A stretch of 64,000 nucleotides of DNA, taken from contig NZ_VISR01000005.1 of NCBI RefSeq assembly GCF_007827595.1, forward strand, positions 186,001-250,000. The letters run 5' to 3'. Under the pieces are notes generated by a model. The model had not been told where the DNA came from. It made no database searches and was given only the letters and a program-made list of their open reading frames with translations. Positions 1 through 8,738 of the stretch are shown piece by piece (position 1 is the first letter of the stretch; every line of letters begins with the position of its first letter). The DNA is from Streptomyces sp. BK340 (GTDB lineage Bacteria > Actinomycetota > Actinomycetes > Streptomycetales > Streptomycetaceae). The translations under genes and the position numbers were made by a program.

Positions 1-744
1 GTCGTGCAGGGCCTGGAGATGGCGCCAGACGGTCTGCTCGAAGGTCTGCTCCGAGGTGTCCGGGAGGCGGTCGAAGGTCATGACGAACGACGAGAAGCTC
101 TGTGCGCCGGGTTCGAAGGAGTCCAGGAAGGTGCGCAGGGCGTCCAGGTTCGTGCGGACGGCCTCGGGGGACGCCGGTTCGCCGCCGTGCCGGTGGGTGA
201 TCCGGTCCCGGCGCAGCGCGGCCTTGGCGCCCAGGCAGACGAAGTCCTCCCGGCCGATGAGTTCCGCCAGCGCCGCGCGCACGGCCTCCCCGGCCAGCGG
301 CCGACGGGACAGGATCCGTGCCGTGGACACGGTGACGGCGGAGCCTGCCCGGTCGGTGACCGTGACCTCCACGGTGACCAGGCCGCCGCCGAGGGCCTCG
401 CGGGCCTCGACCAGGCGGCCGCGGGCCGTCAGGACGTCCCCGGCGCGGATCGGGCGGAGGTGGCGGTAGTCCTGGGACAGATGGGTGGCCGAGGTGTAGT
501 CGTAGCCCAGCGGGTGCCGGTTCAGCACCGGCAGCTCGGCCCCGGCGGCCAGCCGGACGGCGAAGGTGGGCGGTGCGACGACGTCCGGGTGGCCCAGCGC
601 GCGGGCCGCCGCCCGGTCTCGGTAGACGGGGTTGGGGTCGCCTGTCGCGTCCGCGAACTCGGCGATGCGGGCCGCCGTGACCTCGAAGGGTCCGACCGCC
701 GCCGTGACGCCCGGTCCGGTCGGGGCCAGGATGTCAGCGGGCAC
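1..744 (-). CDS. HadA-like MaoC dehydratase domain fused to YqcI/YcgG-family domain (3' end off window)
   Basis: 248 codons are visible, running off the left edge. The GTG start at 744 overlaps the stop of the upstream reductase (734-736), so translation is probably coupled. Residues 1 to about 145 resemble the N-terminal MaoC/FAS1-like dehydratase fold, with GDPNPVYRD and APPTFAV; the residue after NPV is Tyr where catalytic HadB-type subunits have His, so this half looks like a non-catalytic HadA partner. From about residue 152 the same frame continues into a YqcI/YcgG-like segment (DFVCLGAKAALRR, then FSSFVMTFD and WRHLQALHD). That family includes the heme-dependent N-hydroxylase GntA. I translated across the junction codon by codon and found no stop or frame break. 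A MaoC-YqcI fusion is unfamiliar to me. Role inferred: acyl dehydration and/or N-oxidation in the cluster product. Confidence 0.75.
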   Translation of the reverse strand, partial: MPADILAPTGPGVTAAVGPFEVTAARIAEFADATGDPNPVYRDRAAARALGHPDVVAPPTFAVRLAAGAELPVLNRHPLGYDYTSATHLSQDYRHLRPIRAGDVLTARGRLVEAREALGGGLVTVEVTVTDRAGSAVTVSTARILSRRPLAGEAVRAALAELIGREDFVCLGAKAALRRDRITHRHGGEPASPEAVRTNLDALRTFLDSFEPGAQSFSSFVMTFDRLPDTSEQTFEQTVWRHLQALHD

Positions 745-1594
745 GGAAGCCCCCGTCCCCGACCGCGTGGGCGCCGCCGTCGACGTGCAGGATCTCGCCG
801 GTGGTGGCCGGGAACCAGTCCGAGAGGAGGGCCACGCAGGCCCTGCTCACCGGGTCGAAGTCGACGGAGCGCCAGCCCAGTGGCGCGCGTCGGTCCCACT
901 CCCGCTCGGCCTGGCCGGGGTCGGTGTCCTCGCCGTAGGTGGCGTGTCCGGCCGGGGTGCGCAGGGGGCCGGCGGCCACCAGGTTGACGCGGATGCCGCG
1001 GTCGCCGAGGTAGGCCGCGAGGTAGCGGGCGCAGGCCTCCAGGCCCGCCTTGGCGACCCCCATCCAGTCGTAGCCCGCCCACACCTGGCGGGCGTCGAAG
1101 TCCAGGCCGACCACCGAGGCGCCCTCGCGCAGCAGGGGGAGCAGGGCGGTGGTGAGGGCCTGGAGAGAGACGGTGGAGACCTCGAAGGCCGTCGTGGCCT
1201 CCTGCCGTGACGTGGTCAGGAAGTTGCCGCCCAGGGCTCCGGGCGGGGCGAAGGCCACCGCGTGCAGGACGCCGTCGAGACGGGCGGTGTGCTCACGGAC
1301 CCGGTCGGCGAGCGTGGTCAGGTGGTCGTCGTCGGTGACGTCCAGCTCGATGACCGGGGCGGGCCGGGGCAGCCGGCGGGCGATCCGCTCGACCAGGGAG
1401 AGGCGGCCGTACCCGGTCAGGATGACCTCGGCGCCCTGTTCCTGGGCCGCGCGGGCCACGTGGAACGCGATCGAACGGTCGGTGAGCACCCCGGTGACCA
1501 GGACGGTCCTGCCCGCCAGCAGGCCCGACGGGCCGGCCGTGAGCCCGGTGGCGGGTGCGGCCGGGGGTGCGGTCGAGGGGGGCACCGGTGTCAC
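734..1594 (-). CDS. Enoyl-[ACP] reductase-like SDR (FabI/InhA type)
   Basis: 286 aa from a GTG start. After a Pro/Ala-rich extension of about 25 residues, the Rossmann start is FabI-like (LVTGVLTDRSIAFHVA at 33-48) rather than the classical TGxxxGIG. The catalytic pair is Y175 and K182 in YDWMGVAK, as in mycobacterial InhA. The family reduces trans-2-enoyl thioesters with NAD(P)H. It lies between the condensation-domain gene (37 bp upstream) and the MaoC fusion gene (11-bp overlap), so together with the ketosynthase it could complete an elongation cycle dedicated to this cluster. Resistance to an InhA-type inhibitor is an alternative role but has no support here. Confidence 0.85.
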   Translation of the reverse strand: MTPVPPSTAPPAAPATGLTAGPSGLLAGRTVLVTGVLTDRSIAFHVARAAQEQGAEVILTGYGRLSLVERIARRLPRPAPVIELDVTDDDHLTTLADRVREHTARLDGVLHAVAFAPPGALGGNFLTTSRQEATTAFEVSTVSLQALTTALLPLLREGASVVGLDFDARQVWAGYDWMGVAKAGLEACARYLAAYLGDRGIRVNLVAAGPLRTPAGHATYGEDTDPGQAEREWDRRAPLGWRSVDFDPVSRACVALLSDWFPATTGEILHVDGGAHAVGDGGFRAR

Positions 1595-1631
1595 CTTCGG
1601 GTCGTCCTTTCAGAAGTGAGGGTGCGCACTC

Positions 1632-2999
1632 TCAGGAAGCGAGGGCGCGCACGCGGGTGCGCAGGGCCGCGGTGGTGAGGTCCGGCTCGTGGGCGCTGGC
1701 CTCGACCACGGCCGTGACCGTGTCCAGCAGCGGCCGCGGGTCGGGCAGCGCGCGGGTGTCGTAGGCGAGGGTCGCCTCCACGCAGTCCGGCCGGTCCATG
1801 TAGTAGTTGAGCCAGATCGCCGCCGTGGCCGGGCCCACCGGGCGCTCGCCCTGCCACAGCGGGGCGAGGAAGTCGCGGGTCGCGGTCGTCGCCCTGGTGC
1901 GCGGGCCGAGGGCCAGGGGACGGGCCGGCGGCAGGATGTTCACGCCGATGGTGCGCGGGGCCAGCGGGGCGACCTCGCGGATCGAGCGGCCGTAGGTGGG
2001 CGGCAGGTCCTCGTTGGCACGGGCGTGTGCGGTGATCCAGTCGCCGACGGTGGCCGGTTCGGGGCTCGGGGGCAGCAGGACGACGGGCTCCACCAGAGGG
2101 CCGACGACCAGGACGTCCTCCGGCCGGGTGTGGCCGTGGCGCAGGCTGAGCAGCGGCTGGGGGCCGTCGGACCACAGGCCGGCCGCCAGGGAGGTGGCGG
2201 CGAGCAGGACGGCGGCACGGCTCAGACCGCTCCGGGCGGCCGCCTCGGACAGGGCACCGGGCAGCCGCTCGGACAGCGGGCCGTCGAAGTGGCCGTCGTC
2301 CTGGAAGGCCGCGGGCGGGGTGCTGCCCGGCAGTTCGAGCGGCGGTCCGGGCAGCGGGTAGGGGGCGAGCAGGTCCTGCCAGCGGGCGAGGCTGCGCGCG
2401 CGGACCGACTCCTCGGGCAGGTCCCGCAGGAAGCCGGCGAAGTCCCGGCCGCGCGGGGTGTGGCCGGGACTGCGGTACGCGCCCGCCACCGCCCGGGTGA
2501 TCAGGCCCAGCGCCCAGCCGTCCAGCACGGAGTGGTCGAAGGAGAACGCCAGCAGCGGCTCCTGCTCCTCCCCCGCCTGCGTCGCGCGCACCAGGACGAC
2601 CCGGCCGACGGGGTCGGCGCGCAGGTCGGGCTTGTCGAACACCACCGGGGCGACGACGGCGGCCGCCTCGGTGGAGAGCCGGCCCTCCGTCACGGTCACG
2701 GGGACGTCGACGGTCTCCAGCTTCAGCGGGACCGGCTCACGGCGCTCCAGGCGCGGCCCGGCGTCCGTGGCCCGCAGCCGCAGGTGCAGCACGTCGGTGG
2801 CGAGGGTGACCCGCTCGACGGCTGTGGCCAGCCGCTCCTCGTCGAGCGGACCGTGGATCCGGAACACGTTCCACGGCAGCTCGGAGGGGTTGCGGCGCAG
2901 ATAACCGTCGGCGTCCACCTCGCCGTTGGCGAGTGCCCGCACCGGCATGCCGTACGCCGGAAGCGTCGCGCCGCCCGCGTTCACAGACTCACTGCTCAC
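1632..2999 (-). CDS. Free-standing condensation-domain acyltransferase
   Basis: 455 aa, one NRPS condensation/acyltransferase fold with no adenylation or carrier domain attached. The active-site motif reads FDHSVLDGW (about 153-162): the first His of HHxxxDG is Asp, but the catalytic second His (H156) and the DG are kept. The GTG start overlaps the end of the ketosynthase gene by 11 bp. Stand-alone domains of this type join an acyl or aminoacyl thioester to an amine or alcohol acceptor, so it may attach the chain built by the neighbouring FAS-like enzymes to the NRPS-bound peptide or release it. The substrate cannot be read from sequence. Confidence 0.85.
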   Translation of the reverse strand: MSSESVNAGGATLPAYGMPVRALANGEVDADGYLRRNPSELPWNVFRIHGPLDEERLATAVERVTLATDVLHLRLRATDAGPRLERREPVPLKLETVDVPVTVTEGRLSTEAAAVVAPVVFDKPDLRADPVGRVVLVRATQAGEEQEPLLAFSFDHSVLDGWALGLITRAVAGAYRSPGHTPRGRDFAGFLRDLPEESVRARSLARWQDLLAPYPLPGPPLELPGSTPPAAFQDDGHFDGPLSERLPGALSEAAARSGLSRAAVLLAATSLAAGLWSDGPQPLLSLRHGHTRPEDVLVVGPLVEPVVLLPPSPEPATVGDWITAHARANEDLPPTYGRSIREVAPLAPRTIGVNILPPARPLALGPRTRATTATRDFLAPLWQGERPVGPATAAIWLNYYMDRPDCVEATLAYDTRALPDPRPLLDTVTAVVEASAHEPDLTTAALRTRVRALAS

Positions 3000-4263
3000 G
3001 GTCCGCCTCCCAGGAACGCAGGACGAGTACGGCGTTGTGGCCGCCGAAGCCGAAGGAGTTGCTCATCGCCACGTCGACCCGGTGTTCCTGGGCCTGGTGC
3101 GGGACGAAGTTCAGGGCCTCGTCGATCGGGCGGTGGCAGTTGATCGTCGGCGGCACCACGCGGTCGCGGACGGCCAGGCCGGCGACGATCGCCTCCACGG
3201 CGCCGGCGGCGCCGATCAGATGACCGGTCATGGACTTGGTCGAGCTGATCGGGATGCGTTCGGCGTGACTGCCGAAGACCGCCCGGATCGCCGCGACCTC
3301 CGTGCTGTCGTTGGCCTGGGTCGAGGTGCCGTGGGCGTTGATGTAGTCGACGTCCGCGGGCTCGAGACCGGCGTCGGTGAGGGCGCCCGCCATCGCGGCC
3401 CGGGCGCCCCGGCCCTCGGGGTGCGGGGCGGTCCAGTGGTGGGCGTCGGAGGTGGACGCGTATCCGGCGACCTCGGCGAGGATGTGCGCGCCGCGGGCGC
3501 GGGCGTGCTCCTCGGACTCCAGGACCAGGACACCGGCGCCCGCACTCATCACGAAGCCGTCCCGGTCGGTGTCGAAGGGGCGGGAGGCCTCGGCCGGTGC
3601 GCCGCCGCGGGTCGACAGCGCGCGGGCGTTGCCGCTGGAGGCCAGGTCCAGCCGGTTCAGGATGTGTTCGGCGCCGCCCGCGAGGGCGATGTCGACCGTG
3701 CCGTGCCGGATCCAGTGGGCGGCCTCGCCGATCGCGTCCGCGCCGGAGGCGCAGGCCGTGCTCAGGGCCCGGGTCGGCCCGGCCGCCCCGAACCGGAAGC
3801 CGATCTCGCAGGCCGCGCTGTCGATGGCACCGGTGATCTGCGCGAACGGGCTGACCTTGCGCGGGCCGTGCTCCGCCAGGGCGGCGAAGTGCCGGCCGTG
3901 GGCGGCCATGGCGCCGTAGCCGCTGCCGATGAGGACCCCGGTACGGGCACCGCGCTCCTCGTCGAGGACGAGACCGGCCTGCTGCATGGCCTCGCCGGCC
4001 GCCGCGTAGGCGTACTGGGCGTAGGTGTCCATGCGCCGGATCTGCGGGGGCTTGAGGTGGTGGGCGGGGTCGAAGCCCTTGACCTCGCCGCCGAAGGTGA
4101 TGGCCAGGCCGGTGGTGTCGACACCGGTGAGCGGGGCGATGCCGCTGCGACCGGCCCGCAGTGCGGCCCAGGTCTCGTCGACGGTGAGGCCGAGCGGGGT
4201 GACCGCGCCCCAGCCGGTGACGACCACCCTGCGGCCGGCCGCCGCCGTGCGTGTCGTGGACAT
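2989..4263 (-). CDS. Beta-ketoacyl-ACP synthase II (FabF/KasA-like)
   Basis: 424 aa, full length for a KAS II enzyme. The catalytic triad is present: C171 in STACASGA, H310 in NAHGTSTQ and H347 in [12 protein letters not shown] with K342. Decarboxylative extension of an acyl thioester with malonyl-ACP is the family reaction. It lies 12 bp after the ThDP enzyme and overlaps the next gene, in a run where every gene is closely spaced or overlapping. No partner chain-length factor and no free-standing ACP are seen, so the extender carrier must be the housekeeping ACP, an NRPS carrier domain, or a gene left of the window. Confidence 0.93.
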   Translation of the reverse strand: MSTTRTAAAGRRVVVTGWGAVTPLGLTVDETWAALRAGRSGIAPLTGVDTTGLAITFGGEVKGFDPAHHLKPPQIRRMDTYAQYAYAAAGEAMQQAGLVLDEERGARTGVLIGSGYGAMAAHGRHFAALAEHGPRKVSPFAQITGAIDSAACEIGFRFGAAGPTRALSTACASGADAIGEAAHWIRHGTVDIALAGGAEHILNRLDLASSGNARALSTRGGAPAEASRPFDTDRDGFVMSAGAGVLVLESEEHARARGAHILAEVAGYASTSDAHHWTAPHPEGRGARAAMAGALTDAGLEPADVDYINAHGTSTQANDSTEVAAIRAVFGSHAERIPISSTKSMTGHLIGAAGAVEAIVAGLAVRDRVVPPTINCHRPIDEALNFVPHQAQEHRVDVAMSNSFGFGGHNAVLVLRSWEADREQ

Positions 4264-4275
4264 GGGTTCTCCCCT

Positions 4276-6015
4276 CTACTTCGCGCCCGGCTCGGGGAGC
4301 ACGGGGAAGTCGCCGCCGGCCACGTCCGCGCCGAACATCGCATCGGTCAGCCGCACCGGCACATTGAGGACGACGACCTCGCCGGCGGCGGCCTTCTCCC
4401 AGGCCAGCGCGACGTCGCCGGGCAGGGAGGCCTTGTCCCGCACGGTCACCTGGTGCAGTCCCGGCAGCTGCGGCGCCTGGGCGCCGACCGCCTCGGGGTC
4501 CACGAAGGCGTGGTCGCCGACCGGGTGTTCCCGCTGGTCCAGCTGGACCTGGAGCCAGCCGTAGCCGCCGTTGCGCAGGACGACGTAGATCAGTCCGCCG
4601 CTGTGTGCGACCGCGGTGGGCAGGTCGGCGGCGGCCATCGCGAAGGCGCCGTCGCCGACGAAGGCCACCACCGGCCGCCCGGGCGCGGCGATCTTGACGC
4701 CGAGCGCGGCGGCGGCACCGAAGCCGAGGCTGGTCTGCTCGGACGGGACGACGCTGCCGGCGCCCGAGTGGCAGGAGTAGAGCGGGTACCTGTACGACCA
4801 CATGTCCTGCAGGCCGTTCTCCTGCACCAGGATCCGGTCGGCGGGCAGGGCGGCGTCGAGCGCCCGCAGCACCTCGGCGATGTGCAGGTCCGGCGACCCG
4901 GCCAGCTCGTCGAGCAGCGCCCGGCTGTCGGTGTGGATCTCGTCGTGCACGGCGCGTACGGCCGTCGCCCAGCCGTCGTCGGCGGGTTCGGCGGGGAGCG
5001 CCGAGAGCCAGGACCGTACGGTCGCCCCGGCGTCGGCCAGCACCTTCGGTCCCCGCAGCATGGTCTGGAAGTCGGCCGCGGCCAGGTTGACCTGGATCAC
5101 CGGGATCTCGCGGCCGAGTGCGGCCGGCCACTGGAACGTGGCCGTCTCCTCCAGCCGGCTGCCGAGGGCGACGACACAGTCGGCCTCGGCCCACAGCCGT
5201 ACCGCCTGCTCGGGGGTGTACAGGCCGGCCAGTCCGCAGAACTGCGGGTGCGCCTCGTCGACCGCGCCGCGGCCGGAGGCCGTGCAGACGATCGCCGCGC
5301 CGGTCCGCTCGGCCAGCCGCTCGACCTCGCGGCCCCCGTTCGCGTGCCGCATGCCGCCGCCGACCAGCAGGACCGGCCGGCGGGCCGCACGCAGTGCGTC
5401 GAGCGCGGCGGAGCCGGCGGGCAGGGCGACCTCGTACGGCGTCTCCGCCGCCACCGGCGCGGCCAGGGCCCCGGCCTCGGCGGGTGCGGCCTCGGCGAGC
5501 AGGTGCTCGGGGAGTTCGACGTAGACCGGACCGCGCTCGTGGCGGGCGACCAGCAGGGCGCGCTGCAGGGTGGGCACCAGCCGGTCGGGGTGGTCGACCC
5601 GGGCCGCGTACTTGACCAGGGAGCTCACGACGGCGAGCTGGTCGAGCTCCTGGAAGGCGCCGCTGCCCCGGTGCCGGGCGCCGGTGCCGCCGCTGAGCAG
5701 CAGCAGCGGCACGGCGGAGGCGGAGGCCTCCAGCAGGCCGGTGACGGTGTTGGTGACCGCGGGTCCCTTGCCGACGACGGCGACGCCGACCTCGCCGGAC
5801 TGCAGGGCCCAGCCGGTCGCCATGAACAGGGCGTTGCGCTGGTCGCGGCTGAGGACGAACCTGAGGCCCGCCTCGTGCGCGGCCTCCAGCGCGTACATGT
5901 CGTCGCCGGGCAGTCCGAAGACGGTACGCGTCCCGGAGGCGGCCAGCACCGCGGCGGCCGTCGTCCAGGCAGCGGCGGCGGTGGCCTCGGCGGAGGTGTC
6001 GGGTGTGTTGCTCAT
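4276..6015 (-). CDS. Thiamine-diphosphate-dependent enzyme, acetolactate synthase-like
   Basis: 579 aa with the three domains of the acetolactate synthase/benzoylformate decarboxylase family. The ThDP/Mg signature is GDGAF (454-458) to RNGGYGW (481-487). The ATG start overlaps the TGA of the upstream adenylation/ALDH gene (ATGA), so the two are probably coupled. At the position where the family has its catalytic Glu (RHEQGA-like) this protein reads RDQRNA (57-62), apparently Gln59, which suggests carboligation by a modified mechanism as in glyoxylate carboligase, which also lacks that Glu. A C-C ligation using an aldehyde made by the neighbouring ALDH domain would give an acyloin; that is inference. 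Confidence 0.85.
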   Translation of the reverse strand: MSNTPDTSAEATAAAAWTTAAAVLAASGTRTVFGLPGDDMYALEAAHEAGLRFVLSRDQRNALFMATGWALQSGEVGVAVVGKGPAVTNTVTGLLEASASAVPLLLLSGGTGARHRGSGAFQELDQLAVVSSLVKYAARVDHPDRLVPTLQRALLVARHERGPVYVELPEHLLAEAAPAEAGALAAPVAAETPYEVALPAGSAALDALRAARRPVLLVGGGMRHANGGREVERLAERTGAAIVCTASGRGAVDEAHPQFCGLAGLYTPEQAVRLWAEADCVVALGSRLEETATFQWPAALGREIPVIQVNLAAADFQTMLRGPKVLADAGATVRSWLSALPAEPADDGWATAVRAVHDEIHTDSRALLDELAGSPDLHIAEVLRALDAALPADRILVQENGLQDMWSYRYPLYSCHSGAGSVVPSEQTSLGFGAAAALGVKIAAPGRPVVAFVGDGAFAMAAADLPTAVAHSGGLIYVVLRNGGYGWLQVQLDQREHPVGDHAFVDPEAVGAQAPQLPGLHQVTVRDKASLPGDVALAWEKAAAGEVVVLNVPVRLTDAMFGADVAGGDFPVLPEPGAK

Positions 6016-8672
6016 GACCTTCCCGGCAGGTAGTCGGCGACGGCCTTCGACAGCAGCAGCGGCTCGGTGTGCCGCTTGCGGTCCACGGCGATGTAGTTGG
6101 CGCGGATGCCCCGGCCACCGAAGGGCTTGTTGCCGTCCTCGATGTCGATGAGGGTCTCGTCGACGCTCACCATGTGGCGCTCGCGCAGGGCCTCCACGGT
6201 CTTCGGCAGGGAGCCGAACACCGAGGCTGCCATGGCGCGTTCCGCGTAGTAGGGGTGACGCAGCACCTCGTTCAGCCAGTCCTCGGAGGAGAAGGGCACC
6301 ACGTTGAAGACGGGCGCGAACATCTCCGGCGGCAGGAACAGGGTGTCCGTCGGGTGGATCAGCACGGTCGGCCGCACATGGCGGTCCGCGAAGTCGATCC
6401 GGCCGCCCGCGGCCACGAACTCCCGCTTGCCTCGCAGGTAGTCCAGGGTCGTGTCGAACGCCTCGTCGTAGAACATGGCGCTGTAGTCGGCGGTCGAGTC
6501 GTAGGGGGCGCCCAGCCGCAGGGCCTCGACCCGGCGGGAGAGCAGGTTGCAGAACTGGGCGCTGACGGAGGTGTGCACGAACACCGCGTCCGGGCCGAAG
6601 CAGTCCTGCCCGGAGTTGAGCATGCGCACCCGGATCAGGCCGTCGACGGCGCGGTTGAGGTCGGCGTCGGCGCCCACCACGTACGGGTTGATGCCCTGCC
6701 CGAAGAAGCAGAACACCGTCTCGCGGGGCAGCTGCTCGCGGATCGTCTCGGCGTTCTCGTACGACCCGGTGAAGACCAGGACGTCGGACTTCTTGCCGAC
6801 GTTGTCCAGGAACTCGCGCTGGCCGCTGTCGTCGAGCACCAGCGGCAGGTCGTGCACGGTGCCGATCAGCTTGTGCAGGGCGCGGGTCTGGGAGTCGATC
6901 ATCCGCGACGGCCGGAAGACGATCCGCCGGCTGTACAGGCTGGGGATGACGACGTACAGGATGTAGCCGTACAGCGGGATGTTCGACGGCATCAGCACGC
7001 CGATCTGTCCCGCCGCCGGCGGGCGGAAGCGGGAGACCTCGGCGACCGCGCCCTCCAGTGCCTCGATGGAGGCGTCGATCTCGTCGGCCGCGGTGCGGTG
7101 GTTGGAGACCTCGGTGAGGATGCGCAGCACCTCGGGGCGGCGCTCGGCGAGCAGCCGGGCGACGTCCTGGAGGACGGTGATCCGGTCGGTGAAGGGGATC
7201 GCGGGACCGGTGGGCTTCGCGGCCCGCTCGGCCTCCTTGGCCTCCTCCGCGCGGCCGCTGCGCAGCGCCGCCTGAGCCATGTAGCCCAGCGCGGTCAGAT
7301 TGGCCTTGCCGTTGGTGTGCTCCGGGAACTCGGACACCACGAGCACCTTGTTGGGCTGCTCGTACTCGGCGACCAGGTCCGCGAAGACGCGCCGCCAGTG
7401 GGCGGCCGGGCGCTCCTCGGGGTCGGCGACCACGAAGACCAGGTCGGTGCCGAAGCGGCCGTTCTCCACCGGCACGACCCGCACCGGGCGGCCGCACTCG
7501 CTGGCCTTGGCGGTGATGGCGTCGGGGTAGAGGGTGTTGCCGAACCGGTGGACGGCGGCCTTGCGGCCCAGGATGCGCAGGTTGCCGTGCTCGTCGAGGA
7601 AACCGAGGTCCTGGGTGCGGTGGACGGTGCGCTGGTTCTCCCGGACGCGGCCGCCCGGCTCCAGCACGCCCACCATCAGGTCGGGCGTGTGCACGACGAC
7701 CTCGCCGACCTGGCCGGCCGGCAGCGGGCGGTCCTCCTCGTCGACGACGGTCACCGTGATCCCGTCGAGGGGGCGTCCGCAGTGGTGGGGGTTGTCGGGC
7801 GCGGCCAGCGCGATGTTGCCGGCCTCGGAGCTGCCGTAGCCGTCCAGCAGGGGCCGGCCGAGGCGCTCGGTGAAGCGGCGCTGCAGGTCGTCCTGGAGCG
7901 GCTCGCCGCCGACGCACCACATGCGCACCGACTCCAGCAGCGCGGTGGACGCGCGGCCGCGGTCGAGCAGGCGCAGGATGCCCTCGTACACGGCCGGTAC
8001 GGAGTCGACGACCGTGACGCCGAGATCGACGACCGCCTCCAGGGCGAGGTCGGTGCGCCGGCTGGGCAGCAGGACCAGGCCGGCCTTCGCCTGCCACCAC
8101 AGCAGCAGGATCGACAGGCCGTACTGGTGCGTGAACGGCAGCAGCGGCAGCAGCACGTCGGACTCGGTGTACTTCATCCGGTCCTGGGTGCGCGAGACGT
8201 TGGCCAGCACCGAACTGCCGGAGCGGACCACGCCCTTGGGGCGGCCGAGGCTGCCGGAGGTCCACACGATCAGGGCGTCGGGGCGGCGGGCCCAGCGGTC
8301 GAAGGACAGCTCGGCCTGCTCACCGTCCTCGGCGGCCGCCGTGTCGAGTTCGTGCAGCGGGATCCACGGGGCGTCCGGCTTGGCGAAGGCGGGGGCCTGT
8401 TCCTCGTGGTCGGAGATGAAGAAGTCGGCGTTCGCCTCCTCCACCAGGCGGGCGAACTGGTTCGGGGTCACCCCGCGGTCCACCAGACCGACCGAGACGC
8501 CCATGTCCATCAGGGCGAGGGTGGTGAGCACCGAGGCCGTGGAGTTCGCGGCCGAGAGCAGGACGCGATGGTCGCCGTCGACCCCGCGGGACCGCAGAGC
8601 GCGTGTCACGCTCGCGCAGGAGGCCCTGACCTCGCGCCATGAGCGATTGCCTTCATTGCGGCTGATCAGCAC
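6012..8672 (-). CDS. Adenylation (ANL) domain - aldehyde dehydrogenase fusion protein
   Basis: 886 aa, two enzymes in one chain. Residues 1-465 form an acyl-adenylating domain: WTSGSLGRPKG (137-147), GYGSSEAGN (278-286), TQDLGFLDEHGN (353-364) and the C-terminal lysine in NGKANL (454-459). Residues 495-880 form an aldehyde dehydrogenase domain: FTGSYENAETI (634-644), catalytic C691 in NSGQDCFGP and a PFGG near the C terminus. The usual ELGG general-base Glu is missing; that stretch reads FCFFGQGINP. Loss of this Glu is typical of thioester-forming or acyl-reducing ALDHs. The likely chemistry is acid to acyl-AMP to enzyme thioester to aldehyde or thioester. The start is GTG; the ribosome binding site is weak. 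Confidence 0.85.
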   Translation of the reverse strand: MLISRNEGNRSWREVRASCASVTRALRSRGVDGDHRVLLSAANSTASVLTTLALMDMGVSVGLVDRGVTPNQFARLVEEANADFFISDHEEQAPAFAKPDAPWIPLHELDTAAAEDGEQAELSFDRWARRPDALIVWTSGSLGRPKGVVRSGSSVLANVSRTQDRMKYTESDVLLPLLPFTHQYGLSILLLWWQAKAGLVLLPSRRTDLALEAVVDLGVTVVDSVPAVYEGILRLLDRGRASTALLESVRMWCVGGEPLQDDLQRRFTERLGRPLLDGYGSSEAGNIALAAPDNPHHCGRPLDGITVTVVDEEDRPLPAGQVGEVVVHTPDLMVGVLEPGGRVRENQRTVHRTQDLGFLDEHGNLRILGRKAAVHRFGNTLYPDAITAKASECGRPVRVVPVENGRFGTDLVFVVADPEERPAAHWRRVFADLVAEYEQPNKVLVVSEFPEHTNGKANLTALGYMAQAALRSGRAEEAKEAERAAKPTGPAIPFTDRITVLQDVARLLAERRPEVLRILTEVSNHRTAADEIDASIEALEGAVAEVSRFRPPAAGQIGVLMPSNIPLYGYILYVVIPSLYSRRIVFRPSRMIDSQTRALHKLIGTVHDLPLVLDDSGQREFLDNVGKKSDVLVFTGSYENAETIREQLPRETVFCFFGQGINPYVVGADADLNRAVDGLIRVRMLNSGQDCFGPDAVFVHTSVSAQFCNLLSRRVEALRLGAPYDSTADYSAMFYDEAFDTTLDYLRGKREFVAAGGRIDFADRHVRPTVLIHPTDTLFLPPEMFAPVFNVVPFSSEDWLNEVLRHPYYAERAMAASVFGSLPKTVEALRERHMVSVDETLIDIEDGNKPFGGRGIRANYIAVDRKRHTEPLLLSKAVADYLPGRS

Positions 8673-8738
8673 CAGAACAACACATCCAATCTTCGAACCG
8701 GGTCGCCACGACGCTAAAAGGGGCTGCTCAAGCGGGAA

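Noticed and set aside
2926..6033. Very long plus-strand open frames opposite the biosynthetic genes (also at 6069-8642 and 13550-16834)
   Set aside because: They are antisense shadows caused by high GC; they lack domains, and the minus-strand frames carry intact catalytic motifs.
4276..8265. A single 1329-residue protein covering the ThDP enzyme and part of the ANL-ALDH gene
   Set aside because: The ThDP enzyme has its own ATG at 6015 with an ATGA overlap; the upstream reading is out of frame with the ANL-ALDH protein.
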